Source: Oscillospiraceae bacterium (GTDB taxonomy: Bacteria > Bacillota > Clostridia > Oscillospirales > Oscillospiraceae). From it: DNA of 64,000 bases. Numbering within the stretch: position 1 is the stretch's first letter; each line of letters starts with the position of its first letter. Where the stretch lies: the NCBI GenBank assembly GCA_021202845.1, contig JAJQCF010000021.1, positions 1 to 64,000 of the forward strand. Direction: 5' to 3'. Under the pieces are notes generated by a model. That model saw only the letters and a list, made by a program, of their open reading frames with translations, was not told where the DNA came from and ran no database searches. Positions 53,764-61,971 of this stretch are shown piece after piece. Position numbers and translations under genes: made by a program.

Positions 53764-54704
53764 TGGCAAAGGCAATAAGACAGGTGTACGGCGAGGCGCT
53801 GGCCGAGCTGGGCGCAGTAAATAAAAATGTTGTGGTGCTGGACGCCGACCTTTCCGGCTCAACCAAGAGCGGCATTTTCGGCAAGCAGTACCCCGAGCGC
53901 TTTTTCAACATGGGCATTGCGGAGAGCAACATGGTGGCGACCGCCGCGGGACTGGCCGCGGTGGGCAAGGTGGCTTTTGTCAACACCTTCACCGTGTTCC
54001 TCACCACTCTGGGACTGATAGCGACAAGAGGTCAGGTGTGCTACGGCAACCTGAATGTGAAGCTGGCGGGAGCCTACTGCGGAGTTTCCGACGCGCTGGA
54101 CGGCGCGAGCCACCACGCGCTGGAGGACATCGCCAATATGCGCTCTCTGCCGAATATGCGCATACTCTGCCCCGCGGACGCGACCTGCGCCAAGTGGGCG
54201 ACGTTCTGCGCGGCGGAGACGGAGGGGCCGATGTACCTGCGCCTGAGCCGCGAGGTCTACCCCGATTTGTACGGCGCCGACGCCAAGTTTGAGCTGGGCC
54301 GCGGCGCGGTGGTGCGCGAGGGCGCGGACGTTACGGTCATAGCCTGCGGCATAATGGTTCACAAGGCGATTGAAGCCGCCGAGATGCTCAAGGATAAGGG
54401 CATAAGCGTGCAGGTTGTGGATATGTACTCCATTAAGCCCATAGACGCGGAGCTTATTTTGCGCTGCGCCGCGCGGACGGGAGCTGTGGTAACGGCGGAG
54501 GAGCACTGCGTCACCGGCGGCCTCGGCTCCGCCGTGGCGGAGGTTCTGGCTCACGCCGGCGCGGGCGTGCCGGTGGAGTTCGTCGGCACACAGAACACGT
54601 TCACGGAGACGGGCAAGTATGCCGATTTGCTCCACATCTACGGACTGGACGCTGAAGCCGTAGCCGCCGCCGTTCAGCGCGCCGCGGAGCGCAAAAAGAA
54701 ATAA
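53763..54704 (+). CDS. Transketolase, C-terminal subunit
   Basis: 313 residues with the pyrimidine-binding half: LDADLSGSTKSG, the Glu-containing FFNMGIAESNMV, and a C-terminal domain (EEHCVTGGLGSAVAEVLA). Partner of the preceding subunit; the shared A of TGATG ensures coupled translation. Confidence 0.93.
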   Translation: MAKAIRQVYGEALAELGAVNKNVVVLDADLSGSTKSGIFGKQYPERFFNMGIAESNMVATAAGLAAVGKVAFVNTFTVFLTTLGLIATRGQVCYGNLNVKLAGAYCGVSDALDGASHHALEDIANMRSLPNMRILCPADATCAKWATFCAAETEGPMYLRLSREVYPDLYGADAKFELGRGAVVREGADVTVIACGIMVHKAIEAAEMLKDKGISVQVVDMYSIKPIDAELILRCAARTGAVVTAEEHCVTGGLGSAVAEVLAHAGAGVPVEFVGTQNTFTETGKYADLLHIYGLDAEAVAAAVQRAAERKKK

Positions 54705-54710
54705 ACAAAG

Positions 54711-54752
54711 GCCGCGGGAGCGACACACCGCCGCGCCCGCGGCAGCATTTTT
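54711..54752 (+). terminator. Terminator of the transketolase operon
   Basis: GCCGCGGG (54711-54718) pairs with CCCGCGGC (54736-54743), followed by AGCATTTTTA. Confidence 0.75.
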
Positions 54753-54771
54753 AGCCAAGGAGGTGGAACAA

Positions 54772-56061
54772 ATGAACTCTTTTGCGCTTCGGCCGGGGAT
54801 GCTTTTGGGGGTTACGCTTACGCCCTTGCAGCACGAGGGCGGGTCTATACACTCGGCTTGGAACGGCTGGTACTCGCTGGGGAACATTGCTGACGGCGCC
54901 AACCCCGCCGTGGCCGTGGGGCACTTTGACCGCTGGCGCGAGGACACGCTGCTGATGCGCAGCATGAACGTCCGCACCTGCCGCATAGGTGTCAGCTGGG
55001 CGCGCATAGAGCCGCAGGAGGGCGTTTTTAACGAGAGCGCGCTGGAGCACCTGCGCGAGGAGCTTATGCTGATGCTCGCGGTGGGCATAAAGCCGCTGGT
55101 GGCGCTGTTTGAAGCCAGCGTGCCCGCGTGGTTCGACGAAAAGGGCGGCTGGCTCAAGGAGGACAACATCTCCTGCTACCTCGTCTATGTGGAGCGCGTC
55201 GTGCGCAGCATAGGGCATCTTGTGAACGAATACCTCACCATGAGCGGGGCGAACGAGTACGCACGCCGCGCCTACCGCGAGGGCAAGTGGCCCCCGGGTC
55301 ACCTCTCCGACTTGCAGTACATAACGGTGATGAGCAACCTTGCCGCCGCGCACATCAGAGCCTACAGGCTGATTAAGGACGTGCGCCTGTCGCTGGGCTT
55401 CAAGAACAGCCGCGTCAGCTTTGCCAACACCCTCTGCGACTACGAGCCGAAAAACGAGGCCAACCCCCTGCACCGTGCGCTGGCCAAGCAGAGCGAGAGC
55501 TTAAACCAAAAGGCTATGGGGCTTTCCATGCTCACGGGCGAGTTCATTGCGCCGCTGCGCCGGCCGCACCTGATACGCCGCGGCATTTACGCGGACTTCC
55601 ACGCCGTCGGCTACTACTCGCGCAAGGTGGTCTCGGTGCGCGGCAGCCAGACAATGGAGAACAGCCGCCGCAGCGATATTGACTGGGAGATATATCCTCA
55701 AGGGCTCGTGAAGTGCTGCCGCCAGCTGACGGAGCTGGTGAGGCTGCCGATATACATAACGGAAAACGGCGTTTCCGACACGGAGGACGCCTTCCGCAGC
55801 CGCTTTATATATGAGCATCTTCAGGCCATATGCCTCAGCGGACTGCCGATAAAGCGTTATTACTACCGCTCGTTCATGGACGGCTTTGACTACAACCTCG
55901 GCGCCAGCGCCCGTTTCGGGCTGGTGGCGGTGGACTCGGTGACAAAGGAGCGGCGCGTTAAGCGCAGCGGCGAGTTTTTCTCCCGCGTCATAGAGGAAAA
56001 CGCCGTGACGCAGGAGCTTTACAACGAATACGTCGCGGGTCAGGAGTTCAAGATACCCTGA
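54772..56061 (+). CDS. Glycoside hydrolase family 1 protein, divergent
   Basis: 429 residues from the ATG at 54772, 6 bp after AAGGAGG. The GH1 barrel is recognised by SWARIEPQEG, GGWLKEDN, and the nucleophile Glu331 in YITENGVSD. The acid/base position is Glu153, in VNEYLT instead of the usual FNEP. The HWD glycone-binding motif on strand 3 is replaced (ALFEASVP). The C-terminal aglycone segment is also changed. It may act on an unusual glycoside or phosphoglycoside, or be weakly active. Confidence 0.8.
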   Translation: MNSFALRPGMLLGVTLTPLQHEGGSIHSAWNGWYSLGNIADGANPAVAVGHFDRWREDTLLMRSMNVRTCRIGVSWARIEPQEGVFNESALEHLREELMLMLAVGIKPLVALFEASVPAWFDEKGGWLKEDNISCYLVYVERVVRSIGHLVNEYLTMSGANEYARRAYREGKWPPGHLSDLQYITVMSNLAAAHIRAYRLIKDVRLSLGFKNSRVSFANTLCDYEPKNEANPLHRALAKQSESLNQKAMGLSMLTGEFIAPLRRPHLIRRGIYADFHAVGYYSRKVVSVRGSQTMENSRRSDIDWEIYPQGLVKCCRQLTELVRLPIYITENGVSDTEDAFRSRFIYEHLQAICLSGLPIKRYYYRSFMDGFDYNLGASARFGLVAVDSVTKERRVKRSGEFFSRVIEENAVTQELYNEYVAGQEFKIP

Positions 56062-56083
56062 GCGGCGGACAGACAAAATTTCG

Positions 56084-56125
56084 CGCCCCGCGCAGCGGAG
56101 AGACTTTCTCCCGCCGCGCGGGGCG
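56084..56125. terminator. Bidirectional stem-loop between convergent genes
   Basis: A perfect 10-bp stem (56084-56093 with 56116-56125) with further internal pairing. It ends both the GH1 and Cys-rich genes. Confidence 0.7.
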
Positions 56126-56132
56126 TGTTCAC

Positions 56133-56411
56133 TTATTTATCATCTTCATTTTTCCGCATCAGGCGGACAATGTCATCGAATTTGCTCTGAATATGCTCGT
56201 ACCCGCCCTCGGAGTGGGGCAAGAGGCAGTGCGAGCAGTCCTTGACGCCGTTTTCGAGATAGACATATTTCCCGCCACAGTCCCTGCCCAAGGCGTACAG
56301 CGGGCAGTAGCAGAACAGGCAGTTGAAGCTCTCTGCGTTTTCCACCGCGTGGCAGGGGAAAAACTCGCAGGACTTGTTTTGGAAAAATTCATAGCCGCGC
56401 CTGCCGCTCAT
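56133..56411 (-). CDS. Cysteine-rich small domain protein
   Basis: 92 residues with eight or nine cysteines in pairs (CEFFPC, CLFCYC, CGGK, CSHC), as in the Cys-rich small domain family that is often found near cobalamin genes. Likely binds metal (Zn or Fe-S). Its ATG overlaps the eutH stop by 4 bp. Ethanolamine ammonia-lyase needs cobalamin, so the EutH neighbour fits that theme, though no lyase is in the window. Confidence 0.8.
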   Translation of the reverse strand: MSGRRGYEFFQNKSCEFFPCHAVENAESFNCLFCYCPLYALGRDCGGKYVYLENGVKDCSHCLLPHSEGGYEHIQSKFDDIVRLMRKNEDDK

Positions 56412-57535
56412 TGTGCCTCGCTCCCTTGCGCCGCTATCTCTTTGTCCCGCGCCAGCTCGTCTTTGAATATGCGCCGCGCGAAGAACGCGCTTGAGAACAG
56501 GGCGAACACTCCGGCCAGAGCCTTTGCCAGCAGCATGGGCGCCACGACCTCGCTGTTCATGGAGGAGGTGAAGCCCAGATGTGCGCCCAGCGCACATCCC
56601 GCCGAGGCGGAAAACGCCGCATAGACAACCTTGCCGCGCAGGTTCATCTCACCGTAGCGCGAGTAACCGGGGACGAGGCTCGTTATGGCGATTATCATAG
56701 ACAGCACCGTCACGTCGTTCAGCCCCACTCGCTTGCCCAGCGCGTCCAGCGGCTTTTTCAGCGCCCTGCGCATCACATACAGGAACGGCAGCGAGCCGCT
56801 GAGCGAGAGCACAACGGTGCCGAGCGTCTTAAAGCCGTCGGAAATGGGGCTTAGACCCTCTATTATCGTCAGCCCCAGCATGGACTCCAGCGCGCCCAGC
56901 ACAAGGCCGACGGTGATGACGGCCATCAGCAGCTTGGAAAACCAGCGGAACGCCTTTATCGCAATTTCCGGCACGAAGAACAGACCCAGCACAATAACCG
57001 CGGCGATAATAATTACGGGTACGAGGTTGATAAGCACAGTCCTTGCGGGCAGTCCCATTGCAATCCCGCCGACGAAGCAGGCGAGGGGGTCTAATATGTA
57101 GGCGGCCATGATTCCAGTGGAAAACGGGCGGTAGTCGTCCTTGGATATAAGCCCGCAGGCCACAGGTATGGTGAACGACACGACAAAGCCCATGACCGAG
57201 CCGACCACAAGTCCGCCGAACTCGGCAATGCGCACATCGTCGCTCATTGCCGCCGATATGGGGTAGCCGATATCGCACGACATGAGCATACCGGGCAGCA
57301 TTGCGGCGTCCGCGCCTATGAGCGCAAACAAAGCGCCAAGCGTCGGGCGCAGCACGCGCGCCAGCGCCGGAGCCAGCACCGTCAGACCCAGCATGGAGAG
57401 CGCCGTGGGACCCGCCAAGCCGAAGCCGCGCTCGAACTCCGCGCCCATGCCGAGACGGTTGCCAAACAGACGGTCGAACGCGCCCAAAACAAAGAACACC
57501 GCCATTATGCCGGTTATAACCGTGCTGACGCTCAC
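56408..57535 (-). CDS. eutH: EutH-like ethanolamine transporter
   Basis: 375 residues with about 11 membrane helices. The start (VITGIMAVFFVLGAFDRLFG) and LPGMLMSCDIGYPIS match EutH, which brings ethanolamine into the cell. Translation starts at a GTG after GAGGAG. No eut catabolic or microcompartment genes lie nearby, so it may feed lipid or nitrogen metabolism instead. Confidence 0.88.
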   Translation of the reverse strand: MSVSTVITGIMAVFFVLGAFDRLFGNRLGMGAEFERGFGLAGPTALSMLGLTVLAPALARVLRPTLGALFALIGADAAMLPGMLMSCDIGYPISAAMSDDVRIAEFGGLVVGSVMGFVVSFTIPVACGLISKDDYRPFSTGIMAAYILDPLACFVGGIAMGLPARTVLINLVPVIIIAAVIVLGLFFVPEIAIKAFRWFSKLLMAVITVGLVLGALESMLGLTIIEGLSPISDGFKTLGTVVLSLSGSLPFLYVMRRALKKPLDALGKRVGLNDVTVLSMIIAITSLVPGYSRYGEMNLRGKVVYAAFSASAGCALGAHLGFTSSMNSEVVAPMLLAKALAGVFALFSSAFFARRIFKDELARDKEIAAQGSEAQ

Positions 57536-57568
57536 GCTATCACTCCTCTCGTATATTCAGTGCATTCA

Positions 57569-57597
57569 GTTTAGCATGAAAAATTGCATTTTGCAAC
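57569..57597 (-). promoter_or_regulatory. Promoter of eutH
   Basis: Minus strand: -35 TTGCAA (57597-57592), 17-bp spacer, -10 TAAACT (57574-57569). The -35 is part of a TTGCATTTTGCAA inverted repeat. Confidence 0.55.
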
Positions 57598-57602
57598 AAA
57601 AA

Positions 57603-57634
57603 AGCGGCAGGTTCTCGTTAAAGAGCCTGCCGCT
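57603..57634 (-). terminator. Terminator of the permease-kinase fusion gene
   Basis: A perfect 9-bp stem (57634-57626 with 57611-57603) followed on the minus strand by a run of T. The 200-base stretch from here to the stop at 57835 shows no gene. Confidence 0.8.
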
Positions 57635-57834
57635 GTATGTCAAGTCCGGCGATGTATCAAGTTTGTATATTTTCAGATTTTCCGTCTGTACGGAATTTTC
57701 GGGGGTCTGAGCGGGGTGTGTCAAGTCCCGCAAAGAAGAGTTAAGTAAGAGGAGAGTTTTTTGAGCATGCGCCGGACATTGGCACCGATGTTAATGCCCG
57801 TGATTTTCGAGGTAGATTATTCCCGCTCGCTCAA

Positions 57835-59796
57835 TCACGCGCCGAGCCCTTCGGCTATAGAAGGGTTTTTGGCTTCGCCCGTTGCGGTGGAGATGTAGGA
57901 GAGAATCTGCTCCGCGGTGTCAGCCACGCCCATTTGACCCTCGTCGATAGTCAGGTTGTAGCGGCTGGCGTTGCCCCACTTGGGAACGTAGGAGCGGTAG
58001 TATTTGTCGCGGATGCGGTCAATCTTCTTCAGCGTGCGCTTGGCCTCAGTCATCGTCACGCCGCGTTCCTCGGCCAGCGCCTGTGCGCGGCAGGTCTCAC
58101 TTGCGTGCAGGAATATGTTCACAACATTTTCTCTGCCCTCCAGAGCCAGAGCGGAGTGGCGGTCAACCAGTATGCACGGGCCGCACTCGGCCAGCGCACG
58201 GCAGGCGAGAATCTGGGCGGCGACGAAGTCGCTGGGCGGCGGGAGCTTTATCTCGCCTTCGTTGTCGGCCTGCAGGTTGTAGGCGGCAATAACGGGGCGC
58301 TCGTCATAGCGGCGCAGGAGCTTTTCGGGTATCCTGCTCTGGTTGGCTGCTTCGGTGAGAATTTCTTCTGCGTAGTAGGGGATTCCGAGACGTTCGGAGA
58401 GCACCTTGGCGACCTCAGCGCCGCGGCTGCCGTATTCTTGGTCTATAGTAATAATAACTTCGTTGTTTTTCATGGCTGTAATACCTTTCCTTTCATTGAT
58501 AATGACTACGTTGGCAATTTTCTTGGGCATATGCTCAAGCAGGACGTAGCCGAGAATACCTACGACAAGACCCGCGTTGAGGCTGACGAGGTAGACGACG
58601 GCGCCGGTGACACCGGCAACTCCGGCGGAAATGCGGTCGGTTTTGACTTGGTCTATGGCGATGTAGGAGCAGGCGAAGCCCTGAACCAAAAGCGTCATAG
58701 CGAGGGCGACGGGGAGAATAGGCTCAAGCAGCGTCGCACAGGGCATAAGCAGTATGCATATCGCGCCCGCTATCTTGAATGAACCCATGCCGCCGTATAT
58801 GGTTTTCATGGCCTTGGGGCCTTCCTTGTAGCGCGCGCAGGTGGACACTGTGACGGCGGCCCACAGCGGTCCGGCAAGAGCGGTGAACGGCGCGAACAGG
58901 GAGAGGATGAGGTTGCGTATACCGGCAATCACGTTTGTGCGGTTGGAGCTGAAAACGATTTTCTGGTCGGGGCGCGCTTCCTGCGCCTCCTTGAGTATGG
59001 ATTCGCTGGTGACAATCTCGCCAAAGGCGATGATGTAGACGGATATGGCCATCGGCAAAGCCGTGAGGAATGTTTGCAGCGAGGGCAGGCCAATGGAGAA
59101 CACGCTGTAGTTTTTGAAAACCGAGACATAGTCGAAGGGGATAAAGCCCCACTGCACGCTGGGCACCTCTATTTCGCCGGAGATGAAGCCCACAATCATA
59201 GCAACGACCAGACCGGGCAGCATTCCGTACTTGGCGACCTCGGCAAATATGCGGTGGTTGTTCTTCAAAATGGCGAAGCGCTTGGAGTAGAGCACAAGCA
59301 GCGTCACTATGCAGCCGCAGACGATAGATATGGGGTAGAGCGGCAGATAGTCCACAAAAACGCGCCCTACGGCGGTGATGCCCGCGCCGAGCAGTATTCC
59401 GGCTTTCAGCGAACCGGGGATAATTTTCATCAGCTTGTGCGCCAGTCCCGTCGCGCCCAGCACGATGAAGATTACCGACACGAGCAGCTGCAAAGCGATG
59501 AGCGCCTGCACGGACTCTAAACCGACGGTGTAGCCGCCGAGGTAGACGAGCACGAGGCTCAGCGCCGAGGCAATCCAGCCGGGGACGACGGGGTCGCCGA
59601 ACGTGACGTGCAGCAGTCCGAGAATTTCCGCGATGGCCGCCACGGTCAACGCCTCGGAGTACGTCATGCCGAGCGTGGATTGCAGCACCGGCACGGTGGA
59701 GAAGCCGACGGCAATCATCAGCGCCGACTGTATCATTTCGGGCGGTTCAAGACGGTAGTGCTTGAACGGCAGGTGAAGGTTGAGTATCTTGTTCAA
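57835..59796 (-). CDS. Permease (NCS2-like) fused to a cytidylate kinase-like domain (paralog 3)
   Basis: 653 residues from the TTG at 59796, 8 bp after AGGAG; a GTG at 59805 overlaps that site. Residues about 20-430 form a 12-14 helix permease of the NCS2/SulP superfamily (GFSTVPVLQSTLG, IAFGEIVTSESI, LSLFAPFTALAGPLWAAV). Residues 442-653 are a cytidylate-kinase-like domain: TIDQEYGSRGAEVAKVL, then VDRHSALAL, KKIDRIRDKYY and KWGNASRYNL. At the junction, Met442 (ATG at 58473-58471) is preceded by GAAAGGAAAGG, so a separate 212-residue kinase-like protein could also be made. Substrate unknown. DUF3870 lies upstream. Confidence 0.85.
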   Translation of the reverse strand: MNKILNLHLPFKHYRLEPPEMIQSALMIAVGFSTVPVLQSTLGMTYSEALTVAAIAEILGLLHVTFGDPVVPGWIASALSLVLVYLGGYTVGLESVQALIALQLLVSVIFIVLGATGLAHKLMKIIPGSLKAGILLGAGITAVGRVFVDYLPLYPISIVCGCIVTLLVLYSKRFAILKNNHRIFAEVAKYGMLPGLVVAMIVGFISGEIEVPSVQWGFIPFDYVSVFKNYSVFSIGLPSLQTFLTALPMAISVYIIAFGEIVTSESILKEAQEARPDQKIVFSSNRTNVIAGIRNLILSLFAPFTALAGPLWAAVTVSTCARYKEGPKAMKTIYGGMGSFKIAGAICILLMPCATLLEPILPVALAMTLLVQGFACSYIAIDQVKTDRISAGVAGVTGAVVYLVSLNAGLVVGILGYVLLEHMPKKIANVVIINERKGITAMKNNEVIITIDQEYGSRGAEVAKVLSERLGIPYYAEEILTEAANQSRIPEKLLRRYDERPVIAAYNLQADNEGEIKLPPPSDFVAAQILACRALAECGPCILVDRHSALALEGRENVVNIFLHASETCRAQALAEERGVTMTEAKRTLKKIDRIRDKYYRSYVPKWGNASRYNLTIDEGQMGVADTAEQILSYISTATGEAKNPSIAEGLGA

Positions 59797-59875
59797 TGGA
59801 ACCACTCCTAATTCTTTTTGGCAAAGGCCGCGCTGGGGGCTGCGCTTGCTCCATTGGTGCGGGATTTGCGAAATT

Positions 59876-59932
59876 TATATATAAAAAGCCGACCGAGATT
59901 CTGCGGTACCACAGAATATTCCGGTCGGCTTT
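59876..59932 (-). terminator. Strong hairpin before the permease-kinase fusion gene
   Basis: Outer stem AAAGCCGACCG (59885-59895) with CGGTCGGCTTT (59922-59932), inner stem ATTCTG/CAGAAT around GGTACC, then TTTTATATATA on the minus strand. It lies between DUF3870 and the fusion, 80 bp before its start, and would terminate or attenuate transcription. A perfect GGCGCA/TGCGCC hairpin lies just upstream (59946-59963). Confidence 0.75.
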
Positions 59933-60045
59933 CTCACAGATTATCGGCGCAGGGTAATGCGCCGCTCTGCATGAAACGACTTCACATACATAACTCGTAA
60001 GGGAAAGTTGTTCTCAGTATTAAATTTTTTGGCGGGGGCAGTCGC

Positions 60046-60405
60046 TTACTGCATCTTGCCGCCTTGAAGTACCTGCTTGAGCCGCTGGCGGCTTTTTACT
60101 TCTTCATATTTGTTAAAAATCATTTTTATGGCCGTTTCTATGGCCTTTTTGGAGTGACCGTAATAGGTTTCATCAAACTGTTCGAGCAAGCGGTTGGGGC
60201 CCTGCTCCATTTTGTAGCCTATCAGCAGACCGGCGATAAAGTTTTTGCTTACGTCCGTTACCAAAGACGCCTCTGCCTTGATGATTGAGTCGGTGTCCGT
60301 GTCGATGACGACCGCCACGACCATTGTTTTGTAGACCTCCTCAACCGTGATGTTTGCCGGCAGCTTGGCGTAAGCTGAAATGAGAATGAGGCTTGAATCA
60401 GTCAC
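60046..60405 (-). CDS. DUF3870 family protein
   Basis: 119 residues from the GTG at 60405, 8 bp after AAGGAG; the GTG at 60414 is too close. The segments AYAKLPANITVEEVYK, VVIDTDTDSIIKAEASLVTD and the GYKMEQG region fit DUF3870, a small cytosolic family of unknown function. It is the first gene behind a leader of about 200 bases and is followed by the permease-kinase fusion, suggesting a shared pathway. Confidence 0.75.
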   Translation of the reverse strand: MTDSSLILISAYAKLPANITVEEVYKTMVVAVVIDTDTDSIIKAEASLVTDVSKNFIAGLLIGYKMEQGPNRLLEQFDETYYGHSKKAIETAIKMIFNKYEEVKSRQRLKQVLQGGKMQ

Positions 60406-60603
60406 GAAAAACACTCCTTATTTGGCGGAAACAGCCTGTTAAAACGCGCAAAAATCCCGCCTACGAGAAACCGCGGACGTCCCTTTTCGAGGAATACGTC
60501 AGCTCCTTCTCTTAGCCGGGCATCTCACAGCTTCTGAGAACGGATTTTTCGTTGCCGCACTCCACTGTGAAAAAAGCTTTGTAAATGCTGCTTCCTTATT
60601 TAC
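60406..60603 (-). promoter_or_regulatory. Long structured leader of the DUF3870 gene
   Basis: About 198 untranslated bases from the predicted start site to the GTG. Hairpins seen: TCTCA-GAAGCTG-TGAGA, GACG...CGTC (with GGAATA/AAGGG loops), and near the 3' end a CCGC...GCGG stem followed by GATTTTTG, which could act as a terminator. It matches no riboswitch class that I recognise. Confidence 0.45.
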
Positions 60604-60609
60604 GAGATA

Positions 60610-60638
60610 AATATAGCACAGAAAAAATCATAAATCAA
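60610..60638 (-). promoter_or_regulatory. Promoter of the DUF3870 operon
   Basis: Minus strand: -35 TTGATT (60638-60633), 17-bp spacer, -10 TATATT (60615-60610). Confidence 0.65.
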
Positions 60639-60778
60639 TAGTCACATTCGACAATTAGAACGCAAATTTTATGATTTCATTGGGCAAATTAGCTAAGGAG
60701 ACGCTTTTCGGCCGCCTGCGAGTGCCTTTTTGACGGCTGTGACAGAAACGCCAAATGTGTATCACCGCGCTGCGGCTT

Positions 60779-61267
60779 TCAGCCCCTTGCGTCGGGCGCC
60801 GAATCGTCGTTTTTTATCCACTCGTCAACGTCCGTGACGGAGTAACCGTCCTCGCCCGTGCGGGCGACAACGCGGACTATGCCGGAGTTTATTATCTGGC
60901 GGCGGCACATGGAGCAGGAGGTGGTGTCGTGCAGCAGCTCGCCGGTCTTGCCGTCCCTGCCGCAGAGGTAGAGCGTTGCGCCAATCATGTCGCGGCGGGC
61001 GGCGGAAATTATGGCGTTGGCCTCGGCGTGGACGCTGCGGCACAGCTCGTAGCGCTCGCCGGAAGGAATTTGCAGCGCCTCACGGGTGCAAAAGCCGATG
61101 TCCGAGCAGTTCTTGCGCCCGCGCGGAGCGCCGTTGTAGCCGGTGGATATAATTTCGTCTTTTCGCACAATTATAGCTCCGTATTTTCTGCGCATACACG
61201 TTGAGCGCGCGGAAACGGCATCGGCGATGTTGAGATAATAATTTTCTTTGCTTGTGCGGTCGTCCAT
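60779..61267 (-). CDS. dCMP deaminase family protein
   Basis: 162 residues from the ATG at 61267, behind GGAGGCGG; the TTG at 61282 is inside that site. Zn motif His80-Ala-Glu82 (SVHAEANAI) and Cys118-x-x-Cys121 (TSCSMC, with Ser in place of the usual Pro). Family enzymes convert dCMP to dUMP for thymidylate synthesis. Divergent from queH. Confidence 0.88.
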   Translation of the reverse strand: MDDRTSKENYYLNIADAVSARSTCMRRKYGAIIVRKDEIISTGYNGAPRGRKNCSDIGFCTREALQIPSGERYELCRSVHAEANAIISAARRDMIGATLYLCGRDGKTGELLHDTTSCSMCRRQIINSGIVRVVARTGEDGYSVTDVDEWIKNDDSAPDARG

Positions 61268-61306
61268 TTTGTCCGCCTCCAATATGTCCGTAGATTTTAT
61301 AAATAG

Positions 61307-61335
61307 ATTTTAGCAAATTATATAGTGCAAGTCAA
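61307..61335 (-). promoter_or_regulatory. Promoter of the dCMP deaminase gene
   Basis: Minus strand: -35 TTGACT (61335-61330), 17-bp spacer, -10 TAAAAT (61312-61307). Confidence 0.7.
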
Positions 61336-61359
61336 TGGCGATTGTGTTAAAATAGCAGC

Positions 61360-61971
61360 ATGGTTATCAGACGCAACACAAATTTTCAAATAGAGCTGGA
61401 CAAGCTGCTGCCGACGCTGACCGGCCGCCCGACGCTGCTGCTGCACAGCTGCTGCGGCCCGTGCAGCAGCTACGTCCTGGAGTATTTGACAAAATACTTC
61501 GACGTGACGGTGCTGTACTTCAACCCCAACATTCAGCCGGAGGAGGAATACCGCAAGAGGCTTGAATACCAAAAGCGGGTGCTAAAGCGCTTCGGCGTGA
61601 AGCTGCGGGAGTGCGATTACGCCGGTGAGCGCTTTGACGCCGCCGCCGCGGGGCTGGAGAGCGAGCGCGAGGGCGGCGCGCGGTGCGAACGCTGCTTCCG
61701 TCTGCGGCTGGAGGAGACTGCGCAGGCCGCCAAAGCGGGCGGCTTCGAGTGGTTCTGCACCACGCTGACCGTCTCGCCGCACAAAAACGAGCGGCTGCTG
61801 AATGTCATAGGCTGCGAGCTGGAAGAGCGCTTCGGCGTGCGCTGGCTGCCCTCGGACTTCAAAAAGCGCGGCGGCTTCGACCGCAGCCTTGAGCTGAGCG
61901 AGGAAATGGAGCTTTACCGCCAGAGCTACTGCGGCTGCCTGTATTCAATGACAAAGGAGAGTGCGGAATGA
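61360..61971 (+). CDS. queH: Epoxyqueuosine reductase QueH
   Basis: 203 residues of the QueH (DUF208) family: HSCCGPCSSYVLEYL (Cys31, Cys32) and CERCFRLRLEET (Cys109, Cys112) supply the Fe-S and metal ligands. It reduces epoxyqueuosine to queuosine in tRNA, replacing QueG in many anaerobes. No ribosome binding site is seen before the ATG, and a TTAAAATAG lies only 15 bp upstream, so the mRNA may be leaderless. Overlaps the next gene by 4 bp. Confidence 0.9.
   Translation: MVIRRNTNFQIELDKLLPTLTGRPTLLLHSCCGPCSSYVLEYLTKYFDVTVLYFNPNIQPEEEYRKRLEYQKRVLKRFGVKLRECDYAGERFDAAAAGLESEREGGARCERCFRLRLEETAQAAKAGGFEWFCTTLTVSPHKNERLLNVIGCELEERFGVRWLPSDFKKRGGFDRSLELSEEMELYRQSYCGCLYSMTKESAE

Noticed and set aside
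59903-59912. T-box-like GTGGTACCGC on the minus strand upstream of the permease-kinase fusion
   Set aside because: The bases are explained by a near-perfect palindrome around GGTACC inside the terminator stem. There is no room or sequence for stem I and a specifier loop, and the gene is not an expected T-box target.
60028-60043. ACTGCCCCCGCC on the minus strand, resembling part of a cobalamin riboswitch
   Set aside because: It lies at the coding end and stop of DUF3870, and no B12 box or other conserved piece accompanies it.
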